Shown piece by piece: positions 41,004 to 50,298 of a stretch of 64,000 nt of DNA. Both the position numbers and the translations under genes were made by a program. Numbering within the stretch: position 1 is the first letter of the stretch; every line of letters begins with the position of its first letter. Source of the stretch: Viridibacillus sp050278625 (GTDB taxonomy: Bacteria; Bacillota; Bacilli; Bacillales_A; Planococcaceae); NCBI RefSeq assembly GCF_050278625.1, contig NZ_JBNNTI010000001.1, positions 186,001-250,000 on the forward strand, written 5' to 3'. The notes under the pieces are model-generated. The model saw nothing but the letters and a program-made list of their open reading frames with translations. It searched no databases and was not told where the DNA came from.

Positions 41004-41816
41004 CTACACTTTTTCTACATATTCCTTCTTAGCTGTGATGAATAGTCCACTTTTGGTTTTTAATCGATAAGTGTTCCCAGATTTGACGACATCAACAATT
41101 GTAAATACTTCACTTTTTTTCAGGTTTTCCTTCTTTTTTGATTTACCAAATACTACTCCATCATATGCAGAACATGTTTTTTTAATGCGGTACAAACCCG
41201 TTCCTTTCTTATAGTATTCTTCAGTGTTGTTTGGTTTACTTGTAGGCTTAGACGGTTTCGAAACTGTTGTTATTTCTTTCTTTTTGTACCCTAACTCTTT
41301 AGCGATAACCGAAGCTATAGCTTGGCAAACATCTTCAAAATTTCCATTGTAAATTTCTGCATCAGCTTTAGAATCTACGAAACAAATTTCAATTAAGATT
41401 GCTGGTTTATTTGTGGAGTTAAGGACATATAATTCTTTTCTTTCTTTTGCTCCACGGTTTTTTAATCCGGATACTTCACTAATGGCTGCACTCACTTTTG
41501 CAGATAAGGATTTTGCATCGTAGTATAGACATTCTACACCACGCGGATCATTTGTTTTTGATGCAGCGTTAAAATGGATACTTACATCTAAATCACGTTC
41601 TTTGCAGTTGTGATATTTAACGATTGTATTCAAGTTCTGACTTTGAGTTGTAGATGTATTGTCGTGGAATTTACAACCCTCACCGTTGTAGTCTGTCGTT
41701 AAAATATAATGTACGCGGTTAACTACTTTACGAGCCTCGTTAACTTCATCTAAAATATCTGCAGCACCTCGTACTTTTAAACTATGACCACTGGAGATTA
41801 CATATTTTTTTGTCAT
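41004..41816 (-). CDS. N-acetylmuramoyl-L-alanine amidase (endolysin)
   Basis: 270 residues. Amidase_3 fold: zinc ligands in ISSGHS (His), NEAR (Glu of the EA motif near 25) and SIHFNAA (His), plus catalytic Glu in AILIEICFVDS. A Lys/Pro/Thr linker (about 178-200) leads to a C-terminal SH3-like domain (GLYRIKKTCSAYDG ... YRLKTKSGLFITAKKEYVEKV) that would bind the wall. Last gene of the late operon, two bases after the holin and before a strong terminator. Cleaves host peptidoglycan at lysis. Confidence 0.93.
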   Translation of the reverse strand: MTKKYVISSGHSLKVRGAADILDEVNEARKVVNRVHYILTTDYNGEGCKFHDNTSTTQSQNLNTIVKYHNCKERDLDVSIHFNAASKTNDPRGVECLYYDAKSLSAKVSAAISEVSGLKNRGAKERKELYVLNSTNKPAILIEICFVDSKADAEIYNGNFEDVCQAIASVIAKELGYKKKEITTVSKPSKPTSKPNNTEEYYKKGTGLYRIKKTCSAYDGVVFGKSKKKENLKKSEVFTIVDVVKSGNTYRLKTKSGLFITAKKEYVEKV

Positions 41817-41817
41817 A

Positions 41818-42066
41818 TTATTTCAATCCTTTCTGTTTCAAAAGTTCTTCTTGCTCTTTGGCTTGTTTTGAAATGATGTAACTGTTTTTATAAACACCAT
41901 AAACAACCAAAATAAACGGAACTGCAGCCAATAAAGCGTTGATAAAAGCATCAATTGTTGTATCCGTAAACCAGGTGAAAGTAAATCCAAGTGACTGCAA
42001 AAATAAAAGGACCGCTGATAGCAGTCCTCCGAATAGTGCGATATGTTGTTTTAGTTTGTCTGTCAT
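41818..42066 (-). CDS. Phage holin
   Basis: 82 residues with two membrane segments (about 11-29 and 42-62) separated by a short turn, and a charged C-terminal tail (KQAKEQEELLKQKG). This matches the SPP1-type holin family (XhlB-like). It makes the membrane lesions that let the amidase reach the wall. Sandwiched between a BhlA-like gene and the amidase. Confidence 0.85.
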   Translation of the reverse strand: MTDKLKQHIALFGGLLSAVLLFLQSLGFTFTWFTDTTIDAFINALLAAVPFILVVYGVYKNSYIISKQAKEQEELLKQKGLK

Positions 42067-42068
42067 AA

Positions 42069-42416
42069 TTAGTCTTCCTCTCTGTTTTTAAATGAATGTT
42101 TTTCAATACGATCCACACGACCCTCTAACGCTGAAAGATTACTGTTTATGCCCTGTAAAGCTAATGCCGTTATTTCTTGCGATTCATTCGAACGAGATAA
42201 ATGGTCCATTAGTTTATTTTCACGTTCTTTTGACTCAACGCGATAAGTTTTAAATTGCTCCTTAGATTCTTCTTGGTTTATCTCATAACGGGCTATTAAA
42301 TCGGCTTCACGTTTAAGGTTTTCTTTGTGTAATTCCCTAATAACAACACCTGCCAAAGCGATACATAAAATTGCCCATACGGCTTGACTTGTCGCTACTT
42401 CTGTTGCGATTTCCAA
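42069..42416 (-). CDS. BhlA/XhlA-like holin-associated protein
   Basis: 115 residues from TTG 42414-42416, placed after AGGTGAGG; a GTG three codons upstream lacks a site. One N-terminal membrane helix (SQAVWAILCIALAGVVI) is followed by a long charged coiled-coil (KENLKREADLIARYEINQEESKEQ...RVDRIEKH). This topology is shared by BhlA/UviB and XhlA proteins, which act with holins. Two bases separate it from the holin. Confidence 0.75.
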   Translation of the reverse strand: MEIATEVATSQAVWAILCIALAGVVIRELHKENLKREADLIARYEINQEESKEQFKTYRVESKERENKLMDHLSRSNESQEITALALQGINSNLSALEGRVDRIEKHSFKNREED

Positions 42417-42472
42417 TGCCCTCACCTACTTTTCTGCATAATAAAAGAGCATCCGAAGATACTCTCTGTGAA

Positions 42473-42601
42473 TTACTCTTTGATTTGTGATGCAAGATGT
42501 TCTGCAACAGGAAATTGATATTGTTTAGGTAATGCAGTGATTTCTCGTGAGCCCGCTTTTACTAACAAAGCGTACACAGGAATCATATATGGGTATACCA
42601 T
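42473..42601 (-). CDS. CD1375-like small phage protein
   Basis: 42 residues: MVYPYMIPVYALLVKAGSRE then ITALPKQYQFPVAEHLASQIKE. Its ATG overlaps the stop of the preceding gene (TAATG), with GGAGAG upstream. Very short proteins with this hydrophobic YxxLVKAGxR start are common between tail-fibre and holin genes. Function unknown. Confidence 0.75.
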   Translation of the reverse strand: MVYPYMIPVYALLVKAGSREITALPKQYQFPVAEHLASQIKE

Positions 42602-42813
42602 TACGCTTTCTCTCCTTTCAATTCTTCTACTTCATTTTTTAACTGTTCAATCTGCTCTTGTTGACCTGCATTTTGTTCTTTTAGCTCCTCAATTTGTTCC
42701 TGGTTACCTGCAACAGCTTCGAGTAGTAACAAAACAGTTTCATCTATTTGATTTGGAAATACTTCTTCTAACGGTCCGAGTGAACCATCAGGTAATCGTT
42801 TACGAATTTTCAT
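42601..42813 (-). CDS. Small coiled-coil phage protein
   Basis: 70 residues from ATG 42811-42813, nine bases after GGAGG. N-terminal MKIRKRLPDGSLGPLEEVF, then a coiled coil with two near-identical heptad blocks (NQEQIEELKEQNAGQQ and QEQIEQLKNEVEEL). Likely a minor tail-fibre or lysis accessory protein; no family certain. Confidence 0.7.
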   Translation of the reverse strand: MKIRKRLPDGSLGPLEEVFPNQIDETVLLLLEAVAGNQEQIEELKEQNAGQQEQIEQLKNEVEELKGEKA

Positions 42814-42949
42814 TTTTATCAACCTCCATACGATTCAGTAAAAAGAGTACAACGAGAGAGGTAACTATCACTATCCCCCATGCTAACTTATATTTGACTA
42901 AATGCTGTAATTCTGTAAGGGTTAAGAAATCATTGAAAAATTCAATCAC
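42800..42949 (-). CDS. Small single-pass membrane phage protein
   Basis: 49 residues from GTG 42947-42949, with GGGGTG upstream in the end of the fibre gene. One membrane helix (AWGIVIVTSLVVLFLL) lies in the middle. It overlaps the preceding stop by 4 bases and the next start by 14 bases, consistent with tight translational coupling. Possibly a holin-like accessory; not recognised. Confidence 0.6.
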   Translation of the reverse strand: MIEFFNDFLTLTELQHLVKYKLAWGIVIVTSLVVLFLLNRMEVDKNENS

Positions 42950-45414
42950 GAAAGCACCCCGCTTATCAAAGTAATTGAATCGCTAACCTCTGCTGATTCT
43001 CTGCTTAAATTCAGTTTTACGATAATGTTTTCTTTCATCTCTGCAGCTTCATATACAAATTGATCTTCAGTGATGAATGAATCAATAGGTGCTGAATTTG
43101 TCAGTGGCATTTCAACGAATTTCTCTTGCACTCCTGTCTCAGTCATGCTAATTTCTGCATCGATATTTAAGCCTTTTTCTTTCTGAATCCACAATAAAAC
43201 GCCCTTTGCAGTCCCTGTTGGTGGTACAATTTTATACCTTGCAACAGAATTCAAAATAGGCGTTGAGTTTACTGCTTTATTTAATTTTATTGTTTTTGAA
43301 GTTTTGAAATTATGGCTATCAATAACCTCTACAATGATAATATTTTCTCCAATTTTAAGACTGCTAAAGGCAACATCAAACGTCCAATCCCCGCCCTTAC
43401 CACGATAAATCTCCGTAGCAAGACTTGTGTTGATTTTGTAAGAAACAATCACATCGTTTCCGTCTGGATCGCTACAAACTCCTGAGATTGGGAATTTGTC
43501 GGAATCAATTACTCCTGTTGGCTTTTCGATTGGATTAACAACAATAGCTGGTGCTCGGTTAGGAACAACAAAGAACGAGCGAGTTTGTTCTGCTGATTTA
43601 CCGCCCTGGTCGTCTTCGGCAAAAACTTTTAATTGATGAGCTACGCCATCCGCTAGTGCCTCTGTGAGAGCTGTTTCTCCGTCGTAGAGCTTGCCACTTT
43701 TAAACGTTAATTGCTTACTAAATACAATAGGTTTAGTTCCGTTTGAAATTTCAGTTGTTATAGCCTTTGCTTGTCCACCGTTAAGCTGATATTTTACGTT
43801 TACGATGTTTCCGTTGTCCTTGTCGAGTGTCGAACCGTCAATTAAAAATGAATCATTTTCGTATAACGTTTTATTATTTTCTGTATTAAGTGTTAATGTT
43901 GGTACCACATTATGCTCGATGACAAAAACGTCTGAATAGATGTAATCCGAATAAACGCTACTTGTATTTTTTGCACGTACTCGGATTTGCAACGTTGTCA
44001 ACGTTTTGTCAGTTGTCGTTGTTAAGGATCTTGTTAGTGCATTCGTATAACTTAAAGGTGTCCATGTATTGTTATTGTAGCGATAGTCAACTTCGTACAG
44101 GCTAATGCTTGCAGCTGTTGACGCTTCAAAACTTGCCGTGATTGATTGGTTTGGCTTAAAGACCGTACCTGCTGCAGGTGCGGTAAATGGCCCTGTTGGG
44201 GGGATAGACTCGTTTACTCGGCTACCTTTTACATACCAATATCCACTTTGAACCCCGTTACCAGGGTAAGTTCCATCTTCAGCTATGATACCTGATTGAA
44301 TGAGTGTGCCTTTTACATAATTTGTAGCTTTCGAGTTCTCGGCCGCTTTTCTATAGTATAAAATACAACGCGACCAATTATCTGTGTTACCTGCATTCTG
44401 AACAATAGACTTATATAACCAACCTCCATCAGAACTTACCTGATAGAAGGTTTCCCCTCCGTAAAGAGGTGTATCAGGTCCCCACACAGACGAGCTTGGT
44501 GAGTACTTGTTGTATGAATAATCGAACGTATAATTTTTGGGCTTTAAGTATAAAGTCTCATCAGACTCAGTGCTTTTTGTCCACGGTGCATCGTCATTAT
44601 AAAATTGGTTAGCTGAGTACTTACTATAGTAGTACTTCGGCTTCGCAACAACTAGCGAGGCACTTGTTGAATATCCTGATTCTAATCCCGCTGTATCAAC
44701 CGCTTTTACTCGGAACTGGATGCTTGTACATGTTGGAATAGTATAGATAAAGCTCGCGCTTGTCGGTGTACCAATCTGATTCCATGAGCCGCCATTTATC
44801 GAAGCTTCCAAGATGTAGTTTTTTAAGTTCCCTTCTGCATCAGTTGATGACCCCCAAGTTATTGCCTTCGAATCTCCAATTTCCAATGCGCCTGTCGGTT
44901 GCATAAATGCACCTGGCATTGTTGGTGCTGTGTTTACTGCAGCGCTTCGAACATACCAAAAACCGTCAGAATTTCTTGCATTATTCGTGTAGGCTGACTC
45001 GCTTGCTATTATATTCGATTGTACTAGCGAGCCTTGTGAATATATTTTAATCCACTCTTCTTCTATCCATTTTACTGTATATATGGCTAGATAATAATTT
45101 GAAGCATCTGCTGAAACATACAGACAATAAGTACCTGTATTACGAGGTTTAAAGAAGTATGTTCCAGTAACAACATTACTAAATTTAGCTGGTGTAGGAT
45201 TATCGAAAGTGTAATTTGAACTGCCATCAAAATAAGCCTTACTATAGAGATAGCTATCATCAAACACTATGTTATCGCCACTTAGTGCTGAAGCAATCCA
45301 TTCTACTAGAGTTGTATCCGTTCCATTACCAGAATAGGACCTACCATAGTTCAGATCTTGTGACAAAGGATATTTAAATAATGCATTATACTTATTCCAA
45401 TAATATTGAACCAT
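42946..45414 (-). CDS. Putative tail fibre / receptor-binding protein with Ig-like repeats
   Basis: 822 residues rich in Ser, Thr, Asn and aromatic residues. Two related N-terminal blocks (YYWNKYNA.. and YYYSKYSANQF..) are followed by fibronectin/Ig-like modules, visible in repeated GPF-x-P-x-x-x-x-x-x-x-x-x-ITxSFEAS and VPTLTLN/APAIVVNP strand patterns. It lies at the 3' end of the tail module, where receptor-binding proteins sit. Host-surface binding is inferred. Confidence 0.75.
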   Translation of the reverse strand: MVQYYWNKYNALFKYPLSQDLNYGRSYSGNGTDTTLVEWIASALSGDNIVFDDSYLYSKAYFDGSSNYTFDNPTPAKFSNVVTGTYFFKPRNTGTYCLYVSADASNYYLAIYTVKWIEEEWIKIYSQGSLVQSNIIASESAYTNNARNSDGFWYVRSAAVNTAPTMPGAFMQPTGALEIGDSKAITWGSSTDAEGNLKNYILEASINGGSWNQIGTPTSASFIYTIPTCTSIQFRVKAVDTAGLESGYSTSASLVVAKPKYYYSKYSANQFYNDDAPWTKSTESDETLYLKPKNYTFDYSYNKYSPSSSVWGPDTPLYGGETFYQVSSDGGWLYKSIVQNAGNTDNWSRCILYYRKAAENSKATNYVKGTLIQSGIIAEDGTYPGNGVQSGYWYVKGSRVNESIPPTGPFTAPAAGTVFKPNQSITASFEASTAASISLYEVDYRYNNNTWTPLSYTNALTRSLTTTTDKTLTTLQIRVRAKNTSSVYSDYIYSDVFVIEHNVVPTLTLNTENNKTLYENDSFLIDGSTLDKDNGNIVNVKYQLNGGQAKAITTEISNGTKPIVFSKQLTFKSGKLYDGETALTEALADGVAHQLKVFAEDDQGGKSAEQTRSFFVVPNRAPAIVVNPIEKPTGVIDSDKFPISGVCSDPDGNDVIVSYKINTSLATEIYRGKGGDWTFDVAFSSLKIGENIIIVEVIDSHNFKTSKTIKLNKAVNSTPILNSVARYKIVPPTGTAKGVLLWIQKEKGLNIDAEISMTETGVQEKFVEMPLTNSAPIDSFITEDQFVYEAAEMKENIIVKLNLSRESAEVSDSITLISGVLS

Positions 45415-45415
45415 C

Positions 45416-45979
45416 CTAAACCACCTCCATAACAGAAACGCTAAACGTCTCCCAATTTCCGATATCCATTTTTTTATTTACAGTATCAACAGCAACATTA
45501 GACCGAGCTACCTTTGCACCTTTTTTGTATGCATTTGTTACGGCTTGTACAGTTATTGCGTTGCCTTTTACAGCTGTAATAAGTACGTCTTCGCTGTGTT
45601 CGTCATCGTAGATTGTCACTTGCGTAAATGCTGTAAAACCCTCTACGCTATCTAAAGGGATAGTTGTCGCGCCTGTCGTGATTGCTTTATTAATCGATGT
45701 TTGCTGACTTTGTAAATAGATTTTGTTTGAAAAGCCGTCTAGAGTATCGAAGAATGTACCACTACTGCCTGGCGCGCGTCCGTCAATCTCCATTTGGATT
45801 TGCATTCGTTGTATTAGGCTCTTAAACTCAAATAAGTAATTGCGGTTATCTTCAATTCCTTTTTCAATGTTATTCGCATATTTCGCTATAAAAGGAGTAC
45901 CCTCTTCAAAAACCTCTCCTGTTACTGGATCAAAAAATTCGTCAAACCAATCTGTTTTTTTGTAAGGAACTAAATTCAT
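45416..45979 (-). CDS. Phage tail protein, probable fibre adaptor
   Basis: 187 residues. N-terminal DWFDEFFDPVTGEVFEEGTPF and helical KYANNIEKGIEDNRNYL, then a beta-rich domain (TTIPLDSVEGFTAFTQVTIYDDE..VLITAVKGNAITV). Similar short proteins join baseplate and fibre in Firmicute phages. It sits one base from the fibre gene and touches the preceding gene. Role inferred from position. Confidence 0.65.
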   Translation of the reverse strand: MNLVPYKKTDWFDEFFDPVTGEVFEEGTPFIAKYANNIEKGIEDNRNYLFEFKSLIQRMQIQMEIDGRAPGSSGTFFDTLDGFSNKIYLQSQQTSINKAITTGATTIPLDSVEGFTAFTQVTIYDDEHSEDVLITAVKGNAITVQAVTNAYKKGAKVARSNVAVDTVNKKMDIGNWETFSVSVMEVV

Positions 45980-46278
45980 TAACTCACCTCTCTACTTTGT
46001 GTAATCGGGAATACAATTGCATAACCTTTGTTACCTTTTTGATGATTTAAAACTTTTACATATAACTCTCTACCTTGTGCATCCACTAATGATGCCTTAG
46101 TAACTAAACCTTTTTCCACATCAAGGTATACGTACTTTCTAAGAGTGTCACCGTCTTTAACCGTTTTATAGATTTCTTTTTCAATCTCATTTCCATCAAT
46201 AATAATTTTCGCTTTTTTTATCAAGCCATCGTAAAACTTTAAAGTTTCATCAATGAGCAAGTCTTGAATTCCTTCCAT
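45979..46278 (-). CDS. Small baseplate-region protein
   Basis: 99 residues, beta-rich (KAKIIIDGNEIEKEIYKTVKDGDTLRKYVYLD ... YAIVFPI). It overlaps the tail protein I gene by 29 bases and shares a base with the next gene. Homologues in phages often carry a misleading metabolic name; no enzyme motif is visible. Probably a structural accessory of the baseplate or fibre. Confidence 0.65.
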   Translation of the reverse strand: MEGIQDLLIDETLKFYDGLIKKAKIIIDGNEIEKEIYKTVKDGDTLRKYVYLDVEKGLVTKASLVDAQGRELYVKVLNHQKGNKGYAIVFPITQSREVS

Positions 46279-46966
46279 CTAAAGAACCTCCTGTTCTAAA
46301 AGCGCCACAACGTTTGTATTCAACATCCCATTGATAGGGGGTGCCAAATAACGTAAGTGGTACATCTACTTTTAAGCCTGCCATTGGTGCTGTTCTAAAA
46401 CGATTAGTGATACGGTAGTTCACAGGGAATGTATATGCTGAACCGCTTAAACACAACCAATCCGTCGAGCCAGTCGCTGATAAATATACAGCTACCCCTG
46501 CAGCAACAACATCTTCGATTACTTCTTCAAACTGTGCCGTATTGATACCAGCTGTAACCAGTTTTTCTAAGGGAATCGATTCGATCATTATTGCTGCAGG
46601 TTCAACACCATTCCATAACGGTTGTACTTTTATTTCTTTTGCATTCACATTTAACGTAAACGCCAAGGCTTCAATAATTTTATTTACAGTTCCATCTGAT
46701 AAAGCCCTAGCTCTTTTCGCTCGTATTAATAAGCGATACTTGCCGTCACTTGCAGTTCCTCGCGCTTGATTGATTTCGTCGCCAATTTCATCAAGAACCT
46801 TACCTTGCGCTTTTTCTATATCCGTCCATTCTTCCATACACTTTAAAGTATCTTGTGCATCAGTATATTGACTTGCAAACACGCTGAAAATTTTCCCGAT
46901 ATTTGAATTAGGGTTCTTTTCTAATGCATCTGTTATCATGCTTAACATCTTTTTAAGCAAGTTCAA
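46250..46966 (-). CDS. Tail protein I-like (DUF2612) baseplate component
   Basis: 238 residues. A helical N-terminal part (NIGKIFSVFASQYTDAQDTLKCMEEWTDIEKAQGKVLDEIGDEINQAR) and YRLLIRAKRARALSDGTVNKIIEAL are typical of the gpI/DUF2612 wedge proteins that follow baseplate J. A short beta C-terminus ends RTGGSLDGRN. It overlaps the baseplate J gene by 14 bases. Confidence 0.8.
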   Translation of the reverse strand: MNLLKKMLSMITDALEKNPNSNIGKIFSVFASQYTDAQDTLKCMEEWTDIEKAQGKVLDEIGDEINQARGTASDGKYRLLIRAKRARALSDGTVNKIIEALAFTLNVNAKEIKVQPLWNGVEPAAIMIESIPLEKLVTAGINTAQFEEVIEDVVAAGVAVYLSATGSTDWLCLSGSAYTFPVNYRITNRFRTAPMAGLKVDVPLTLFGTPYQWDVEYKRCGAFRTGGSLDGRNSRLAH

Positions 46967-48134
46967 TCACCTCAATATTGGCAAGCGATAGTTCTGCAAT
47001 TTGCTTACGTGATATCCCAATGTTTGTAATCGATAATTCTTCAGCAGAAGTCCCAATTTCGATAACGATATCTTGTACCCCAGCAACTTTAAATGCCGAA
47101 CTATAAAGCTGTGATATTACGACATCTTCATCCATTGTTAGTCCTGGTACTTCTTCGCCAGATAAATCCACACCACCAATTTTTTCAATCATTGAATTTT
47201 TAAGTTGATCAATGCCATCTACTTCAAAATCTCCGTTTTTCGTAACGGTCAATTTCATATAGATTGGTAAGATTTCAGCGTAATCGAATCTGATGATATG
47301 TTCTGTACCAGCAATATCTTTTACGATAACTACTTGTTCACCGACCGTTTCAATGCCACCAGCGACAGCATCAAGTAACGCTTGCGCTATATCCTCTTTA
47401 GTACCGCCAAAAACATATACATGTACAGATTTAGGAGGGTTGCCTTCAACATCAAAAACATTGGTGCTATTGATTGCTGAATTAACTGATCGTACACCTG
47501 GAACGTTTAATATGGCTGTCTCGATTGCCGAAGGAACTGCTTTACCTTTTGCTTCATTCGACTTTAACAACCGATTACGATAAGGGGTATCAGTTTCTTT
47601 GTCTGTACCTCCAACTGCTGGCAATAGGTTCGTAACGCTCGTGATTTCCTCTATTGGTTCAACCTGGACAGTAATGGTGTTTGAAAGAACACGATTAAAA
47701 GCGCCCGTCTCAATACTTATTGCTTCGCCAGTACCATTACCAGAGGCATCAAGAACAACGTCATCTAACAACGCAAACTGAATATCTCCTTCAGTAGAAA
47801 ATCTTTCTTCACTTTCTATGATGTAATTCGGTGTTCCTTTAAACGTTAAAAGTGCATAAGAATTGGTTGCTGGTGCTCGAGGTAAATTCTTGTCTCCTCC
47901 ATGAAAATCTAACGATACACCGTTTGCTTTCTTGATGTAGCGACTATTGTAGACATGTTCGATTGCATCCCAAATTTTCGCATAAAAAAAAGCCATAACT
48001 CGCATGATGATGCCGAGTGGCGTATAGGCCGATAGGTTAATATCTGCGCCAAATAGTTCTTTAAATTTTGCTTCCATTTCATCTAATAAATCGGAATACG
48101 TTTTCCTTGTAAATCCATTCTTATTCAGAGCCAC
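46953..48134 (-). CDS. Baseplate J-like protein
   Basis: 393 residues, a wedge component of contractile-tail baseplates. N-terminal FTRKTYSDLLDEMEAKFKELFG..LSAYTPLGIIMRVMAFFYAKIWD, mid-region GTDKETDTPYRNRLL (the family's E-x-D-x-x-x-R-x-R motif) and GTAVPSAIxxAILxVPGVRSV-like KAVPSAIETAILNVPGVRSV. It corresponds to XkdT of PBSX. Overlaps the wedge gene on each side. Confidence 0.92.
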   Translation of the reverse strand: MALNKNGFTRKTYSDLLDEMEAKFKELFGADINLSAYTPLGIIMRVMAFFYAKIWDAIEHVYNSRYIKKANGVSLDFHGGDKNLPRAPATNSYALLTFKGTPNYIIESEERFSTEGDIQFALLDDVVLDASGNGTGEAISIETGAFNRVLSNTITVQVEPIEEITSVTNLLPAVGGTDKETDTPYRNRLLKSNEAKGKAVPSAIETAILNVPGVRSVNSAINSTNVFDVEGNPPKSVHVYVFGGTKEDIAQALLDAVAGGIETVGEQVVIVKDIAGTEHIIRFDYAEILPIYMKLTVTKNGDFEVDGIDQLKNSMIEKIGGVDLSGEEVPGLTMDEDVVISQLYSSAFKVAGVQDIVIEIGTSAEELSITNIGISRKQIAELSLANIEVIELA

Positions 48135-48492
48135 TTAAGTCAACTCCTTCTAAAGGTATTTCTGTTCCGTCGGTTTTGATGAGATTCATAGTTACATTTG
48201 CATTACGTCCATCACGGATTATTTCGATGTCGTCGGCACCGTCTATTAGTTCTTGATCTGTCATGACTTGTAGAGCTTCGAGGACGTTATCCGCAAGTTC
48301 TTCATCATCCACACGTTTTAATTGCATAAATGATTTATCAAACCCTATATGTTCATCGAGTTCAAATTCATTTTTTCTGATAGACAGATTCATCATGACA
48401 CCTTGCGCTATTTCTTTGTCACCTTCAACCATTGCAAGATTTCCCGTTTCATCAAATACAAAATCACCATTAATCACTTTTAGTGTCTTCAC
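48121..48492 (-). CDS. Baseplate wedge protein (GpW/gp25, XkdS-like)
   Basis: 123 residues. NGDFVFDETGNLAMVEGDKEIAQGVMMNLSIRKNEFELDEHIGFDKSF carries the family pattern in which the start of the protein defines wedge contact and the L-x-x-x-x-GE-F-DxxxGhp region follows. Located directly before baseplate J as in PBSX-type clusters. Confidence 0.85.
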   Translation of the reverse strand: MKTLKVINGDFVFDETGNLAMVEGDKEIAQGVMMNLSIRKNEFELDEHIGFDKSFMQLKRVDDEELADNVLEALQVMTDQELIDGADDIEIIRDGRNANVTMNLIKTDGTEIPLEGVDLSGSE

Positions 48493-48920
48493 ATTGAAAA
48501 CCTCCCAACAATTACGGCATCATTACTACTCATTAAATCGTGACTGTCTGGGTCGATAAAATCAGTTCCATTAAGGTCTGCTAATGAGCGTTGGGCAGGG
48601 ATGTAGAATACTAAGTTGCCAGCTTTTAACTTTCGCCATTCAGCATACTTTTTCAGAACGCTATCGCAATCACAAGCTGACCAACTACATTCATGCTTCT
48701 CAAACATTTCAATACCTGTCAAATGATCTGGAACAAGTGCGTCATGTATGATTGATTGTTTATACACGTTATCAGTTTTATCTGCCGTTAAAAACAAAGG
48801 TTGGATATCCGCTCTTTGTCTTGCTTCATCAAAGTTAATTACTTTACCTGGCGCTAACGTCGAGACACTTAGTAACATTTCATGTTGATACTCAGTAAAG
48901 AACTTTGTTATTTCACTCAT
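48489..48920 (-). CDS. Baseplate spike, Gp138-like
   Basis: 143 residues. An OB-fold N-terminus (VSTLAPGKVINFDEARQRADIQPLFLT) and Gp138-like C-terminus (LKAGNLVFYIPAQRSLADLN ... NDAVIVGRFSM) match membrane-puncturing spike proteins at the tail tip. It is the upstream neighbour of the wedge gene. Family assignment is by pattern and position. Confidence 0.75.
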   Translation of the reverse strand: MSEITKFFTEYQHEMLLSVSTLAPGKVINFDEARQRADIQPLFLTADKTDNVYKQSIIHDALVPDHLTGIEMFEKHECSWSACDCDSVLKKYAEWRKLKAGNLVFYIPAQRSLADLNGTDFIDPDSHDLMSSNDAVIVGRFSM

Positions 48921-49879
48921 TTAATCGCCTCGAATTCTGTAATGAAATCAGAACCATCATGAATATGTTGGCCTTTTCTTGCTCTGACTTTACCTTTTGC
49001 TGTTTTGCTGTCTAATGTAATGATAGATGCTGTTGTAATACGGTGTTGCAACAAACATCGTATTGTATACCCTTCGAAATCATCATCCTCGTACTCAGCT
49101 GGTGTTTCAATTAATCCAGTTGACTCGTTTAATTCAAAGCGCTCATCGTCTCCTATTTCAATGGATCGAATGACAACTTTCCCTCTACGCCAGTACATCG
49201 ATGCTCCACAATCTTTTATAACGGTATTTAACTTACTTTCAATCTTGCCAGTGACTTTAAAGCCGTTCTTATAGACTTTATCTTTCGGTAAATTTATCTC
49301 GACAGGTTTAATTCCTAATATGCCTAGTAGTCGATTGATGATAGCTGAACCTTTTGTGTTCTTCGCAAAGGTTATATTCATAGTCTGTTTACGCCATTTC
49401 GCAACCTGAACTGTTTTAAACTTTTTAGTAGATGTGTACTTTCTACCATTCTTCCCAACAGTTGTTGTGGTTACGGGCTTCTTCAGTTTCACACGTTTCT
49501 TTACAAAATATTTTTTGGCTGCATCTGCGAGTTGCGGAGTTACCTTCACACCGCTATAATCCTTGCCTTCTTTAAAAGTAACTGTTGTAATTTTGTCGAC
49601 ACCTTCATATCTAGTTATTACTTTGGTTATTTTCCCTTCAATCAGTACACCGTAATCGGATTCATAACCAGCATTTAGGGTTACATTTGCCCCTTTTTTA
49701 ATTTTAGCAATCGTCGCTTCAGTTAAATTAAAAATTGAAATTGTATTAATATTAGGTTTGGAGTCATCATCAAAATTCACAACAAAGCGTATCTCTAATT
49801 CATCACCATCGAATTTTAAACGACTACGAGAATCTTCAATAGTGACTTTAATAACACGTCGGAATAATCGTTTAGCCAT
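48917..49879 (-). CDS. Baseplate hub protein (XkdQ/gp27-like)
   Basis: 320 residues from ATG 49877-49879, five bases after AGGTGA. First domain FDGDELEIRFVVNFDDDSKPNINTISIFNL and GANVTLNAGYESDYGVLIEGKI follow the hub pattern of a beta-barrel joined to the tube. A basic insertion (about 125-160, KKYFVKKRVKLKKPV) is unusual. The C-terminal half (MYWRRGKVVIRSI) completes the hub fold. Overlaps the spike gene by 4 bases. Confidence 0.8.
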   Translation of the reverse strand: MAKRLFRRVIKVTIEDSRSRLKFDGDELEIRFVVNFDDDSKPNINTISIFNLTEATIAKIKKGANVTLNAGYESDYGVLIEGKITKVITRYEGVDKITTVTFKEGKDYSGVKVTPQLADAAKKYFVKKRVKLKKPVTTTTVGKNGRKYTSTKKFKTVQVAKWRKQTMNITFAKNTKGSAIINRLLGILGIKPVEINLPKDKVYKNGFKVTGKIESKLNTVIKDCGASMYWRRGKVVIRSIEIGDDERFELNESTGLIETPAEYEDDDFEGYTIRCLLQHRITTASIITLDSKTAKGKVRARKGQHIHDGSDFITEFEAIK

Positions 49880-50255
49880 AAGTATCACCTATTAAGTTAT
49901 TATCATCTTCAACGTTCTCATTGAATTCATCATCTGATAAATCATCTATTGTTAAAAAGACGGTACGATAAAAATTGTCTTTAGTAATAGTAATAGCATT
50001 CCCTGATTCATCAAACGGGACTATTGAAGGTCCTGGTAATCGTTCATCAACTAGCGACTCAAATAGTGGTCTACCTAATACAATCTTTTCGCCTAGCACG
50101 ATGACGAATCCCTCTGAATCCCACAAATCAACAGTAAAGAAGTCATATGACTCGTTATAACTTATAGCCATCGTAAAAGTATCTTGAGCTAAATCAATCT
50201 CAAACTGTACCGGTATTTCGTTAGGGTCTAGATCTATATAATCTCTCTTCGCCAT
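49872..50255 (-). CDS. Baseplate plug protein (Pam3 gp18-like)
   Basis: 127 residues from ATG 50253-50255 (MAKRDYIDLDPNEIPVQFEI), after GGTGGTGAAAA. A single beta-rich domain (FTMAISYNESYDFFTVDLWDSEGFVIVLGEKIVLGRPLF) is followed by a very acidic tail. This matches small plug proteins at the tube end of contractile phages. Starts just downstream of the LysM gene and overlaps the hub gene by 8 bases. Confidence 0.75.
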   Translation of the reverse strand: MAKRDYIDLDPNEIPVQFEIDLAQDTFTMAISYNESYDFFTVDLWDSEGFVIVLGEKIVLGRPLFESLVDERLPGPSIVPFDESGNAITITKDNFYRTVFLTIDDLSDDEFNENVEDDNNLIGDTYG

Positions 50256-50298
50256 TTTTTCACCACCAAAAAGGACACTCATTTCGAGTGCCCTAAAA

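Noticed and set aside
42537..42974. 145-codon plus-strand frame opposite small phage genes
   Set aside because: The minus strand carries a coupled chain of small genes with good ribosome sites; the plus frame has none.
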